Assembly: GCF_002909255.1 (NCBI RefSeq)
Contig: NZ_PIOB01000002.1
Coordinates: 496,001-560,000, forward strand
Origin: Arenibacter hampyeongensis
GTDB taxonomy: Bacteria > Bacteroidota > Bacteroidia > Flavobacteriales > Flavobacteriaceae
Direction: 5' to 3'
Length of the DNA: 64,000 nt
Shown: positions 53,292-62,726 of the stretch, one piece after another
How positions within the stretch are numbered: the stretch's first letter is position 1
Layout: each line of letters begins with the position of its first letter
Position numbers and translations under genes: made by a program
Notes under the pieces: generated by a model
What the model was told of the DNA's origin: nothing
Databases searched by the model: none
The model's input: the letters and a program-made list of their open reading frames with translations, nothing else

Positions 53292-56200
53292 TTTTTTGTA
53301 TACGTTTTATGAATATGTTGCCAAAAGAAAGCTGACTAGCGTCATTGGCCTAGTAGTCCTTTTTTTAATCCTTATATTTTTTGCTTTCAAAATTGAATTC
53401 GAAGAGGACATTACCAAGCTCATACCCAATAATAGCAAGACTGAAGAAGTTCAAAAAGTATTAAAATCAGTAAATTTTTCGGATAAGATCATCGTCAATA
53501 TTGTTAGACAACCAGGGTCAACCATTGAAGAATTAACTGGGTATGCAACTGTATTCCTTGATAGTATATCCAAAAAATCTTCTTCACATATAAAGAAAAT
53601 CCAAGGCAAGATAGATGATAGTGACCTCGGCAACACCATGAGTTTTGTCTATGAAAATGCTCCCTTGTTCTTGGATAAGGAAGACTATAATGTTATTTCA
53701 AAAAAACTAGAAAAGGACAGTATTTCCGAAATCACAAAAAAGAACTACAGAACATTAATTTCCCCATCAGGAATTGTTGCCAAGGAAATGATCCTAAAAG
53801 ACCCCCTCGGAATTTCCTTTATAGCCCTAAAAAAATTAAGGCAACTGGGAATCGGAGAGCAATTTACCCTTAAAGACGGCTTTCTCCTGAGTAAGGACCT
53901 ACAGAATATATTACTTTTTATTACTCCGGTCCACCCTTCCAGTGAGACCGTGGAAAATACCAAATTCGTAGCCGATCTATATGAAACCCAGGAAGAGCTT
54001 GACCATTTGTTTAAGGACAAAGTAAAAAGTGAATACTTTGGTGCCACTTTAATAGCGGTCGCCAATGCAAAACAGATAAAAAAAGATATTCAATTAACGG
54101 TCAGTATAGCACTATCCATCTTAATTGGCATCCTGATTCTATTTTATAGAAAAATAACCATTCCCATTATACTCTTTGCCCCTACCCTTTTCGGTGCCGT
54201 ATTATCCGTAGCAGTACTTTATTGGACCAGAGGGAAGATTTCTGCCATTTCCCTAGGTATAGGCTCGGTGCTTCTTGGCGTTACTTTGGACTATTCATTA
54301 CATATCCTAACCCAAATAAGAAATAATCCGTCCATTAAAACACTTTATTCGGATGTGTCCAAGCCCGTTATTATGAGCAGTATTACCACTGCCTTAGCCT
54401 TTTTATGTCTACTTTTCCTGGACTCTCAAGCGCTACAGGACCTTGGCATTTTTGCTGCCGTAAGCGTAATTGGCTCCTGTATTTTCGCCCTACTATTTAT
54501 ACCCCACGTTTATCGGAATAATGATAAAATTAAAATTAGGAACACCCTTTTAGATAAAATAGCTTCCTACAATTTTCATAAAAACAAATGGGGCATTGTG
54601 GTTCTTGTAGGCTTGTTGACCGCCAGTATCTTTTTTCACGATAAAGTAATATTCAATAAGGATATTTCCAAACTCAACTATGAACCTACCGCCCTATTGC
54701 AAGCTAGGGAAAGACTGGATGCACTTACCAATATGTCCTCCAAATCTATTTATTTGGCCATATATGGGGAAGATAGCGAAGTGGCGTTTCAAACCAACGA
54801 TACCATTTACCAAGAATTGATCCGCTTAAAGAACAACGGAGAAATTCTTAGTTTTGGATCTATTGGCACCTTAGTTCTTTCACAGCAAAAACAGCAAGAA
54901 AAAATTGCCCTTTGGAAGGATTTTTGGGATGCTGAAACTATTGCAAATACAAAAGAAAATCTTGTAGAAAGCAGCGCACAATTGGGATTTAAGCCAAACT
55001 CTTTTGATAAATTCTATTCCTTTCTCAACAAGGATTTCAACTTGCTGAACGTTTTGGATTACAGTAGTGCCGCAGCTTTACCTATTGACGACTACATTGT
55101 TACCAATAATGGTTTTACAACTATTACATCACTGATGAAATTAAAGGAGGGAAACGGAGAAAGGATAAAGCAAATTTTTAAAGGCTACCCCAAAACCCTG
55201 GTAATAGATAGACAAGAAATGAATGAGATGTTTTTAGGCAATCTCAAAAATGATTTCAATAAGCTAATTGGTTACTCATTGGGAATAGTAGTCTTGATCC
55301 TGTTCCTGTTTTTTAGGAGTTTTTCCCTCGTCTTGGTAACCAGTATTCCTATTTTATTGACCTGGTGGTTGACCATTGGCATTATGGGTATGTTTAATAT
55401 AGAATTCAACATCTTTAATATCATCATCTCCACCTTTATCTTTGGGTTGGGAATAGATTACAGTATATTCATAACCACAGGGCTGCTTAAGGAATACGGA
55501 AAAGGAGAAAAAGTTCTTACTACACATAGAACCTCGATTCTACTATCCGCCATAACCACCATTTTGGGTATTGGCGTGCTTATTTTTGCAAAACACCCAG
55601 CTTTACATTCCATTAGCCTGGTATCTCTCATTGGAATCCTATCGGCTGTTTTTGTTGCCTTTACCCTTCAGCCATTATTGTTTTTACTCTTTATTGGGAG
55701 TAAGGAAAAACGCCCTATTAGCCTGCGATTACTAATTCATTCCGTCCTTTCATTTGGTTATTATGGTTCCGGCGGACTATTGTTGTCTATATGGAGTGTT
55801 ACCTTTATGAAAATACTGCCCTTTAACAAAAAGTTTAAAATGAAATGGTTTCATAGAACGATTTCAAAATTCATGAAATCGGTCCTGTACACCAATCCCT
55901 TTGTACGCAAAAAAATCATCAACTTATCGGGAGAAGATTTTAGCAAACCAGCTATTATTATAGCAAACCACACCTCATTTTTAGATATATTGGCTGTTGG
56001 CATGTTACATCCAAAGATTATTTATTTGGTGAACGACTGGGTGTACAAATCTCCAATTTTTGGAAAAGCCGTACAATTGGCCGGATTTTATCCCGTGTCC
56101 GAAGGAATTGAAAACGGCTTGGAACATTTAAAAAACAAGGTAGCTCAAGGATACTCTTTAATGGCATTCCCAGAGGGCACAAGGTCCAAAACCAATAAAA

Positions 56201-56985
56201 TAAGACGATTCCATAAAGGGGCCTTTTATTTGGCGGAACAGTTTAACATGGATATTGTTCCGGTTTTAATACATGGAAATTCTGAAGTGCTCCCTAAAGG
56301 AAGTTTTGTGATAAAAAACGGCAGTATCACTGTAAAGATTTTAGATAGAATTGCGCCGGAAGACGATGACTACGGTAAAACATACCGTGAGCGCAATAAA
56401 AATATTGCTGCACATTTTAGGTCCGAATTTCAGAAACTCAGAAATGAAATGGAAGGGGATTCCTATTTTTTAAGGACAATTCTTGAGGATTACAGGTACA
56501 AGGGGGATTCCATTTACAATACGGTAAGCAAAGATTTAAAAAATAACTCCAAAATATATTCTGAAATCTCAAGATATATTGCATCTTCAGATACCATAGT
56601 TCATCTTTCAAAAGGATACGGACAGCTAGATTTTCTATTATCTTTAAATGCCGTTGATCGCAAAATTTTTACTTACTTAATGGATGAGGAGGTCAGACCT
56701 ATTGTAAGAAACAGTTTTATTGCCCAGCAAATAGCAAAATTAACCGTGGTAGAATCAATTAATGAGGCGGTGGAACATCCTGCGGATATAATGATTATCG
56801 ATTTAGAAATAAAAGATCTTGAAATGCTAGATCATATAATAAAAAACAATATTAGATTACTGATTTTAATAAAAGACGGTATAAAATTGCCTTCGAAAAT
56901 TATGAAGGCAAGTGGTTTTAAAACTGTTTTGGAATATGAAAACCTTATTATCTTTGAAAGGATAAAGGATCAAGATAACCTTTAG
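53284..56985 (+). CDS. MMPL transporter fused to PlsC acyltransferase and methyltransferase-like domain
   Basis: This 1233-residue protein has three parts. Residues 1 to about 830 are an RND/MMPL transporter, with helix 1 near 16-38, helix groups near 275-420 and 655-810, and two periplasmic domains. A PlsC-type acyltransferase follows, with NHTSFLD near 895 and FPEGTRSKT near 961. The last 130 residues resemble a degenerate SAM-methyltransferase fold, HLSKGYGQLDFLL (near 1104) replacing a GCGYG motif. It could acylate a resorcinol or lipid and then export it. An upstream TTG (53257) is less likely than ATG 53284. Confidence 0.88.
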   Translation: MGSFLYTFYEYVAKRKLTSVIGLVVLFLILIFFAFKIEFEEDITKLIPNNSKTEEVQKVLKSVNFSDKIIVNIVRQPGSTIEELTGYATVFLDSISKKSSSHIKKIQGKIDDSDLGNTMSFVYENAPLFLDKEDYNVISKKLEKDSISEITKKNYRTLISPSGIVAKEMILKDPLGISFIALKKLRQLGIGEQFTLKDGFLLSKDLQNILLFITPVHPSSETVENTKFVADLYETQEELDHLFKDKVKSEYFGATLIAVANAKQIKKDIQLTVSIALSILIGILILFYRKITIPIILFAPTLFGAVLSVAVLYWTRGKISAISLGIGSVLLGVTLDYSLHILTQIRNNPSIKTLYSDVSKPVIMSSITTALAFLCLLFLDSQALQDLGIFAAVSVIGSCIFALLFIPHVYRNNDKIKIRNTLLDKIASYNFHKNKWGIVVLVGLLTASIFFHDKVIFNKDISKLNYEPTALLQARERLDALTNMSSKSIYLAIYGEDSEVAFQTNDTIYQELIRLKNNGEILSFGSIGTLVLSQQKQQEKIALWKDFWDAETIANTKENLVESSAQLGFKPNSFDKFYSFLNKDFNLLNVLDYSSAAALPIDDYIVTNNGFTTITSLMKLKEGNGERIKQIFKGYPKTLVIDRQEMNEMFLGNLKNDFNKLIGYSLGIVVLILFLFFRSFSLVLVTSIPILLTWWLTIGIMGMFNIEFNIFNIIISTFIFGLGIDYSIFITTGLLKEYGKGEKVLTTHRTSILLSAITTILGIGVLIFAKHPALHSISLVSLIGILSAVFVAFTLQPLLFLLFIGSKEKRPISLRLLIHSVLSFGYYGSGGLLLSIWSVTFMKILPFNKKFKMKWFHRTISKFMKSVLYTNPFVRKKIINLSGEDFSKPAIIIANHTSFLDILAVGMLHPKIIYLVNDWVYKSPIFGKAVQLAGFYPVSEGIENGLEHLKNKVAQGYSLMAFPEGTRSKTNKIRRFHKGAFYLAEQFNMDIVPVLIHGNSEVLPKGSFVIKNGSITVKILDRIAPEDDDYGKTYRERNKNIAAHFRSEFQKLRNEMEGDSYFLRTILEDYRYKGDSIYNTVSKDLKNNSKIYSEISRYIASSDTIVHLSKGYGQLDFLLSLNAVDRKIFTYLMDEEVRPIVRNSFIAQQIAKLTVVESINEAVEHPADIMIIDLEIKDLEMLDHIIKNNIRLLILIKDGIKLPSKIMKASGFKTVLEYENLIIFERIKDQDNL

Positions 56986-57110
56986 GTATAAGGATCCAAA
57001 AATATCCTTGCCATTCAACATGGAAGGATAATAATTATAGTACAGTTAGGCAATACATACCTAAACACTTTATTGAGTATTGGTTTTGGTAATTGCAAAG
57101 AATTCAGCAT

Positions 57111-58646
57111 ATGAAAGAACATTACGATATTGTAATTGTCGGAAGCGGATTAGGGGGATTGGTTTCTGCCTTAATTATGGCCAAGGAAGGTTATAGTGTC
57201 TGTGTTTTGGAAAAAAACAATCAATTTGGGGGCAACCTACAAACCTTTGTCCGGGATAAAACCATTTTTGATACAGGTGTACATTATATTGGCGGACTTT
57301 CAGAGGGCCAAAACCTAAACCAGTATTTTACATATTTGGGTATAATGGATCAATTAAAACTCAAAAAACTGGATGATGATGGCTTTGACATCGTAACGTT
57401 TGACGGGGATCCAAAAGAGTACAAACACGCTCAAGGGTATGAGCGTTTTGAAAACAGTTTGATAGCACAGTTTCCAGAAGAGGAAAAAGCCATAAAAATT
57501 TATAGTGATAAGCTAAGGGATACCTGTTCCAAGTTTCCTTTGTACAATTTAAACAAAGGCAAGCCTTCCTATGAGAGTGATGAAGTATTTAAATTAAATG
57601 CCAAAATTTATATCAATTCCCTTACAGATAATAAAAAGCTACAGGCAGTTTTTGCAGGAACCAATTTTCTTTATGCCGGTGATGGGGAACGCTCACCATT
57701 CTATGTTCACGCGCTTTCCGTTAATTCCTATATAGAAAGTGCTTACCGATGTGTAAACGGGGGAAGTCAGATCACCAAGGTACTTATTAGACAAATAAAA
57801 AAATATGGAGGCGACACCTACAAACATCATGAAGTATCCAAATTCCATGTAAAGAATGGGGAAGTTACTTCGGTTGAAACTAAAAATGGAAAGCAAATAA
57901 ATGGCGATATCTTTATATCCAATGTTGAACCTAAGCTTACCCTAAAAATGGTAGGTGAGGAAAACTTTAGAAAATCCTATACCAATAGGATCAATAAGAT
58001 AGAAAGTATTATTTCCGCCTTTAGTCTATACATTGTCTTAAAACCTAATTCATTTAAATACCACAATAAGAATTTTTATCATTTCAAATATGAAGATCGT
58101 GTTTGGGATGCCCAAGATTACACCCAAGAAAGTTGGCCTGAAGGATATATGGTCTCTATGGGTATTAATAAAAAAGATGATGGTTGGGGAGATAGTTTAA
58201 TAGCTATGACCTATATGAATTTTAATGAGGTTAAACACTGGCAAAATACATTTAACACAGTTGCCTCTAAAAATGATAGAGGACAGACTTATGAGGAGTT
58301 CAAGAATTACAAGACAGAAATTTTTATTGCGGAATTGGAGAAAAAGTTCCCAAACCTACGTGATTGCATTCAAACCGTTTATGCCTCCACGCCACTATCC
58401 TATAGGGATTATATTGGATCACATAATGGATCCATGTATGGCTATGTCAAGGACGTAAACAATCCTCTTCATTCATTTGTCTCTCCCAGAACAAAAATAA
58501 AAAACCTTTTATTTACCGGTCAAAGTTTAAATATGCACGGAATATTAGGAGTAACGATAGGAGCAATTATTACCTGTTCCGAATTGCTTGGAAAAGACTA
58601 TTTACTGGAAAAAATTTTGGAGGTCAATAAAACTCAAGAGGTGTAA
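57111..58646 (+). CDS. CrtI/phytoene desaturase-like FAD oxidoreductase
   Basis: This 511-residue flavoprotein has a Rossmann FAD motif IVGSGLGGLVSALIMAKEG and FGGNLQTF, and a C-terminal FAD contact region (LLFTGQSLNMHGILGVTIGA). It belongs to the carotenoid desaturase/retinol saturase superfamily and probably desaturates or isomerises the polyene. ATG 57111 is preferred over TTG 57093. Confidence 0.86.
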   Translation: MKEHYDIVIVGSGLGGLVSALIMAKEGYSVCVLEKNNQFGGNLQTFVRDKTIFDTGVHYIGGLSEGQNLNQYFTYLGIMDQLKLKKLDDDGFDIVTFDGDPKEYKHAQGYERFENSLIAQFPEEEKAIKIYSDKLRDTCSKFPLYNLNKGKPSYESDEVFKLNAKIYINSLTDNKKLQAVFAGTNFLYAGDGERSPFYVHALSVNSYIESAYRCVNGGSQITKVLIRQIKKYGGDTYKHHEVSKFHVKNGEVTSVETKNGKQINGDIFISNVEPKLTLKMVGEENFRKSYTNRINKIESIISAFSLYIVLKPNSFKYHNKNFYHFKYEDRVWDAQDYTQESWPEGYMVSMGINKKDDGWGDSLIAMTYMNFNEVKHWQNTFNTVASKNDRGQTYEEFKNYKTEIFIAELEKKFPNLRDCIQTVYASTPLSYRDYIGSHNGSMYGYVKDVNNPLHSFVSPRTKIKNLLFTGQSLNMHGILGVTIGAIITCSELLGKDYLLEKILEVNKTQEV

Positions 58647-58656
58647 AAATTTTAAT

Positions 58657-59529
58657 ATGGGACAAATTAAAACGATTCCGATTACCAGGGTAAGCAATAT
58701 TAGTAAAGAGGATTTTATTAATAAATTTTATAAAACCCAACGTCCCGTTTTAATTGAAAACCTCACTAATGATTGGCCGGCCCGTAAATATTGGAATATA
58801 GAGTATATTCAGGAACGGGCGGGAGACCAGATTGTTCCACTGTACAATAATGAACCTACCAAAGGGAAACAAAACTCTGCCGCCCCAGCAATGGAAATGA
58901 AACTGTACGACTACCTTGAAATCCTTAAAAAACAACCTACGGACCTTCGTATATTTTTTTATAACATTCTGGATAAAATGCCGGAATTAATTAAGGATAT
59001 AAGGTACCCCGATATAGGTTTAAAATTTTTCAAACGCCTTCCGGTCATGTTTTTCGGTGGCAAAGGTTCGGTAGTGCTGCCCCACTATGACATGGATTTA
59101 TCAGACCTACTTCACTTTCATTTTCACGGTCACAAAAGTGTACTTTTGTTTCCCCCGAACCAGACCAAGTACCTGTACAAGGTACCCTTTTCAGTACACA
59201 ATTTGGAATCCATAAACATGGACGAACCAGATTTTGAAACCTATCCCGCCTTAAAAAAGGCAGAAGGACTATATATTGAAATGAAGCACGGAGATGCCTT
59301 GTATATGCCAAGCGGATACTGGCACTATATTAAATATTTGGATGGTGGCTTCTCCATTACCTTAAGGGCATTGCCCAAACGCCCCATATTGTTGTCCAAA
59401 ATGTTTGGGAATCTATTTTTTATGAGACCATTTGAAAATACTATGCGAAAACTATGGGGGCAAAAATGGGTAGATCTTAAAGAGAAAAGGATGTTATTAA
59501 AAACCAATAAAAAGTTGAAAAAACAATAA
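58657..59529 (+). CDS. JmjC/cupin-like domain protein
   Basis: This 290-residue protein has a cupin_8/JmjC fold: RPVLIENLTNDWPARKYW, the Fe-binding HxD in VLPHYDMDLSDL, FHGHKSVLLFPP and a C-terminal His in PSGYWHYIKYLDGG. It is probably a 2-oxoglutarate Fe(II) dioxygenase acting as hydroxylase. An earlier in-frame ATG (58588) overlaps the desaturase gene by 59 bp and adds unrelated residues. Confidence 0.82.
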   Translation: MGQIKTIPITRVSNISKEDFINKFYKTQRPVLIENLTNDWPARKYWNIEYIQERAGDQIVPLYNNEPTKGKQNSAAPAMEMKLYDYLEILKKQPTDLRIFFYNILDKMPELIKDIRYPDIGLKFFKRLPVMFFGGKGSVVLPHYDMDLSDLLHFHFHGHKSVLLFPPNQTKYLYKVPFSVHNLESINMDEPDFETYPALKKAEGLYIEMKHGDALYMPSGYWHYIKYLDGGFSITLRALPKRPILLSKMFGNLFFMRPFENTMRKLWGQKWVDLKEKRMLLKTNKKLKKQ

Positions 59530-59542
59530 TTAGGTATTTAGG

Positions 59543-61213
59543 ATGCACCGGATAAAATGGATTTTATGTCTTTCTGCCCTACTTGGCCTTTTGGGCTCTT
59601 GTGGAATTACGAAATCCCTTAAGGACAGGCCCAATATAAGTACCTACAGTCCCAAAATTCCAGAAATAACAAAAACATCCGATACTTCCTTCATTTATTC
59701 CAATAACCACTTGACCAAAAACAAACAAGGCCTATGGGAACTCTATGTATCTGGAGACCCCTTGCAAAGGGGGTTAATTACAGGAGCACTTACAGAAGAG
59801 CTATTTCAGCACCAGGAGGCAATATTTTTATCCAAGGTAAAACAATTGGTGCCTTCTAAGACAAAAAGGTACTTTCTGAAAAAATTCCTGGCCTGGTACA
59901 ATAGGAAAATGCATAAGAACATTCCTGAGGAAATTAAGGTAGAAATTTTGGGACTATCCAAATACGCCTCTGACGACTTTGACTACATAGCGGAACCCTA
60001 TTCGAGGGTACTTTACCTTCATGGTGCCCATGATATTGGCCATGCCTTACAAGATTTGGCCCTTGTAGGATGTTCGTCCTTTGCAGCCTGGGGCGATAAA
60101 TCTGAAGATGGGAGTTTGATCATTGGTAGGAATTTTGACTTTTATGCGGGGGATGATTTTGCCAAAAACAAAATAATTTCATTTGTAGACCCTACCGAAG
60201 GCCATAAATTTATGTCCGTGACATGGGGCGGGATGATGGGAGTGGTCTCCGGAATGAACGAGCATGGATTAACAGTTACGATCAACGCTGGAAAGTCTAA
60301 AATTCCAATGGTGGCCAAAACACCCATCAGTATCGTTACCAGAGAAATTTTACAATATGCAGCTACCCTGGAGGAGGCCGTGGCCATTGCCAAAAAACGC
60401 CAAGTTTTTGTTTCGGAATCTATTCTAGTGGGCAGTGCCAGAGACAAAAAAGCCTTAGTAATCGAAGTCTCACCACATAATTTTGGAGTATATGAGGTTC
60501 CCAATTCCAATCAATTGATCTGCTCCAACCACTTTCAAAGTGAGGCCTATGCAGAAGATAAAAACAACAAAAAACATATTTTCGAAAGTCATTCCAACTA
60601 CAGATATGAGCGTTTGGAAGAACTCTTGGGAAACCACGAAAAAATAACTCCCAAAATTGCAGTGGACATACTTAGAAACAAAGAAGGTCTTAGGGATTTG
60701 GATATTGGTTATGGCAATGAAAAGGCATTGAACCAGTTATTGGCGCATCACGGAATTGTATTTAAACCAGAACAAGGTTTGGTTTGGATTTCTTCAAATC
60801 CCTACCAATTGGGAGAATTTGTAGCCTATGACTTAAACAAAATTTTCAAGGACAGTTTAAATCACAGGACCAAAACTACCCTTTCCATCGCTGATCAAAA
60901 CATTGAAAAAGATAGTTTCCTGTATACCGAAGCGTATCAAAACTATGAGGAGTACAGGTCAATGCACGACCAAATTAAGGAAGCAGTGGAAGACGAAAAA
61001 CACTTAACTCCTGAATTCCTAGAAGAATTTAAAACATTGAATCCTGAATATTGGGAAACCCACTATTGGGCAGGACGCTATTATTACAATAGAAAATATT
61101 ACTTAGCTGCCTTGAATGCTTTTAAGGAGGCAAGTACAAAAGAAATCACTACAGTTCCCAAGGAAGCTATGGTACATTCGTATATTCGAAGATTAAAACG
61201 TAAATTAAAATAA
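59543..61213 (+). CDS. C45 family autoproteolytic acyltransferase, lipoprotein
   Basis: This 556-residue protein has a lipobox (LLGSC, Cys20) and the acyl-CoA:6-aminopenicillanic acid acyltransferase fold. The expected autoprocessing and catalytic Cys is in LVGCSSFAAWGDKSEDG, followed by GRNFDF and GMNEHGLTVTINAG. Members hydrolyse or transfer acyl groups in the envelope. Sitting next to the aryl-CoA ligase in a cluster whose product is an ester, it is a candidate for a final acyl transfer outside the inner membrane. Its last base overlaps the ligase start. Confidence 0.85.
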   Translation: MHRIKWILCLSALLGLLGSCGITKSLKDRPNISTYSPKIPEITKTSDTSFIYSNNHLTKNKQGLWELYVSGDPLQRGLITGALTEELFQHQEAIFLSKVKQLVPSKTKRYFLKKFLAWYNRKMHKNIPEEIKVEILGLSKYASDDFDYIAEPYSRVLYLHGAHDIGHALQDLALVGCSSFAAWGDKSEDGSLIIGRNFDFYAGDDFAKNKIISFVDPTEGHKFMSVTWGGMMGVVSGMNEHGLTVTINAGKSKIPMVAKTPISIVTREILQYAATLEEAVAIAKKRQVFVSESILVGSARDKKALVIEVSPHNFGVYEVPNSNQLICSNHFQSEAYAEDKNNKKHIFESHSNYRYERLEELLGNHEKITPKIAVDILRNKEGLRDLDIGYGNEKALNQLLAHHGIVFKPEQGLVWISSNPYQLGEFVAYDLNKIFKDSLNHRTKTTLSIADQNIEKDSFLYTEAYQNYEEYRSMHDQIKEAVEDEKHLTPEFLEEFKTLNPEYWETHYWAGRYYYNRKYYLAALNAFKEASTKEITTVPKEAMVHSYIRRLKRKLK

Positions 61214-62502
61214 TGATTCCTGATATAGAAAAAGCAACCGAGGAAGAAATACAACTGTTACAAGAACAGCGTTTACGGGAATTAATTTACTATACTACCC
61301 AAAATTCGGCCTATTATAAAAGAATTTTTAAAGAAAATAATCTAGAGGCCAGCGATATACATACCTTGGCAGACTTGACCAAACTACCCACGACTTCCAA
61401 AGAAGACCTTCAAAAATATAATGATGATTTTTTGTGCGTAGATAGAAACAAGATTATTGACTACGTAACTACTTCTGGCACATTGGGCGAACCTGTCACA
61501 TTTGCGCTAACAGACAATGACCTGAACCGATTGGCCTATAACGAGGCCATTTCCTTTGACTGTGCCGGTGTTACGGCAGACGATATTCTGCAATTAACAA
61601 CCACTATAGACAGACGATTTATGGCGGGATTGGCTTATTTTCTGGGAGCTAGGGAGCTGGGGGCGGGAATTATTCGAGTAGGCGCCGGTATTCCCGAGCT
61701 TCAATGGGATTCTATCATTAAATTTAAACCAACCTACCTCATTGTTGTCCCGTCATTTTTATTGAAATTAATAGAATATGCGCATCAGCATGGAATAGAT
61801 CCGAACAAAGCTGGGGTAAAAGGCGCCATTTGTATTGGGGAATCTCTGAGAAATGAAGACTTTTCATTGAACACCCTCGCTGCCAAAATAAAGAAAGATT
61901 GGAACATCCCCCTTTATTCCACCTATGCCTCCACAGAAATGAGCACTGCCTTTACCGAATGCAAGGCCCAACAAGGTGGCCACCATCATCCGGAATTGAT
62001 CATCATTGAAATTTTGGACGATGAAGAAAAACCTGTTCCAGATGGCATGCCGGGAGAACTGACCATTACAACCTTAGGTGTTGAAGGCATGCCTTTACTG
62101 AGATTTAAAACTGGAGATATTGTTAAAGCACATACCTCCAAATGCTCCTGTGAAAGAAATACCCAACGCCTAGGCCCCGTCATTGGCAGAAAAAAACAAA
62201 TGATAAAGTACAAGGGTACCACACTGTATCCCCCAGCAATGTACAACGTACTCAATTATTTTAATGAAATAGAAGCCTTTGTAATCGAAATTGCCCATAA
62301 CGATATAGGAACAGATGAAATTTGTATTAAAATAGCCACTCCGAATCCTACAGATGCATTATTACAAACAATCAAAGATCACTTTCGGGCAAAGTTAAGG
62401 GTACTCCCTAAAATTGAATTCCATGATTTTACAACCCTTCAGGAATTGAGATTTCCCAAAATGAGTAGAAAACCAGTTATGGTAATAGACCATCGACTTT
62501 AA
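61213..62502 (+). CDS. PaaK-like aryl-CoA/AMP ligase
   Basis: This 429-residue adenylating enzyme of the phenylacetate-CoA ligase family has P-loop DYVTTSGTLGEPVTF, STYASTEMSTAF, FKTGDIVK and SCERNTQRLGPVIGR, and a C-terminal ligase subdomain. It most likely activates 4-coumarate from the ammonia-lyase so it can be loaded onto an ACP as starter. It ends the cluster; the next gene begins 224 bp later with its own leader. Confidence 0.85.
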   Translation: MIPDIEKATEEEIQLLQEQRLRELIYYTTQNSAYYKRIFKENNLEASDIHTLADLTKLPTTSKEDLQKYNDDFLCVDRNKIIDYVTTSGTLGEPVTFALTDNDLNRLAYNEAISFDCAGVTADDILQLTTTIDRRFMAGLAYFLGARELGAGIIRVGAGIPELQWDSIIKFKPTYLIVVPSFLLKLIEYAHQHGIDPNKAGVKGAICIGESLRNEDFSLNTLAAKIKKDWNIPLYSTYASTEMSTAFTECKAQQGGHHHPELIIIEILDDEEKPVPDGMPGELTITTLGVEGMPLLRFKTGDIVKAHTSKCSCERNTQRLGPVIGRKKQMIKYKGTTLYPPAMYNVLNYFNEIEAFVIEIAHNDIGTDEICIKIATPNPTDALLQTIKDHFRAKLRVLPKIEFHDFTTLQELRFPKMSRKPVMVIDHRL

Positions 62503-62688
62503 TTTTGAAGCCTAGACTTGGCTCATCCGAAACATTAAATTTGTAACTCTTACGCTAATTTCTTACATTATAAAGCCATACAGCCAATATTCCGATCCTT
62601 TAACCATTTTCAACCTTTGTACCTAGTTTATTTTGGGTTTGGCCAACGAAACTAATAGTCAAATTTATTATTGCATTAAAATTGGTAT

Positions 62689-62696
62689 TACATTTG
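62689..62696 (+). promoter_or_regulatory. Possible -7 box for the last gene
   Basis: TACATTTG fits TAnnTTTG 30 bp before ATG 62727; the -33 element is poorly placed (TTG at 62671 with a 15-base gap). It supports separate transcription of the last gene. Confidence 0.35.
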
Positions 62697-62726
62697 ATTA
62701 ATCATTGGCAATTCCAGTGTATCACT

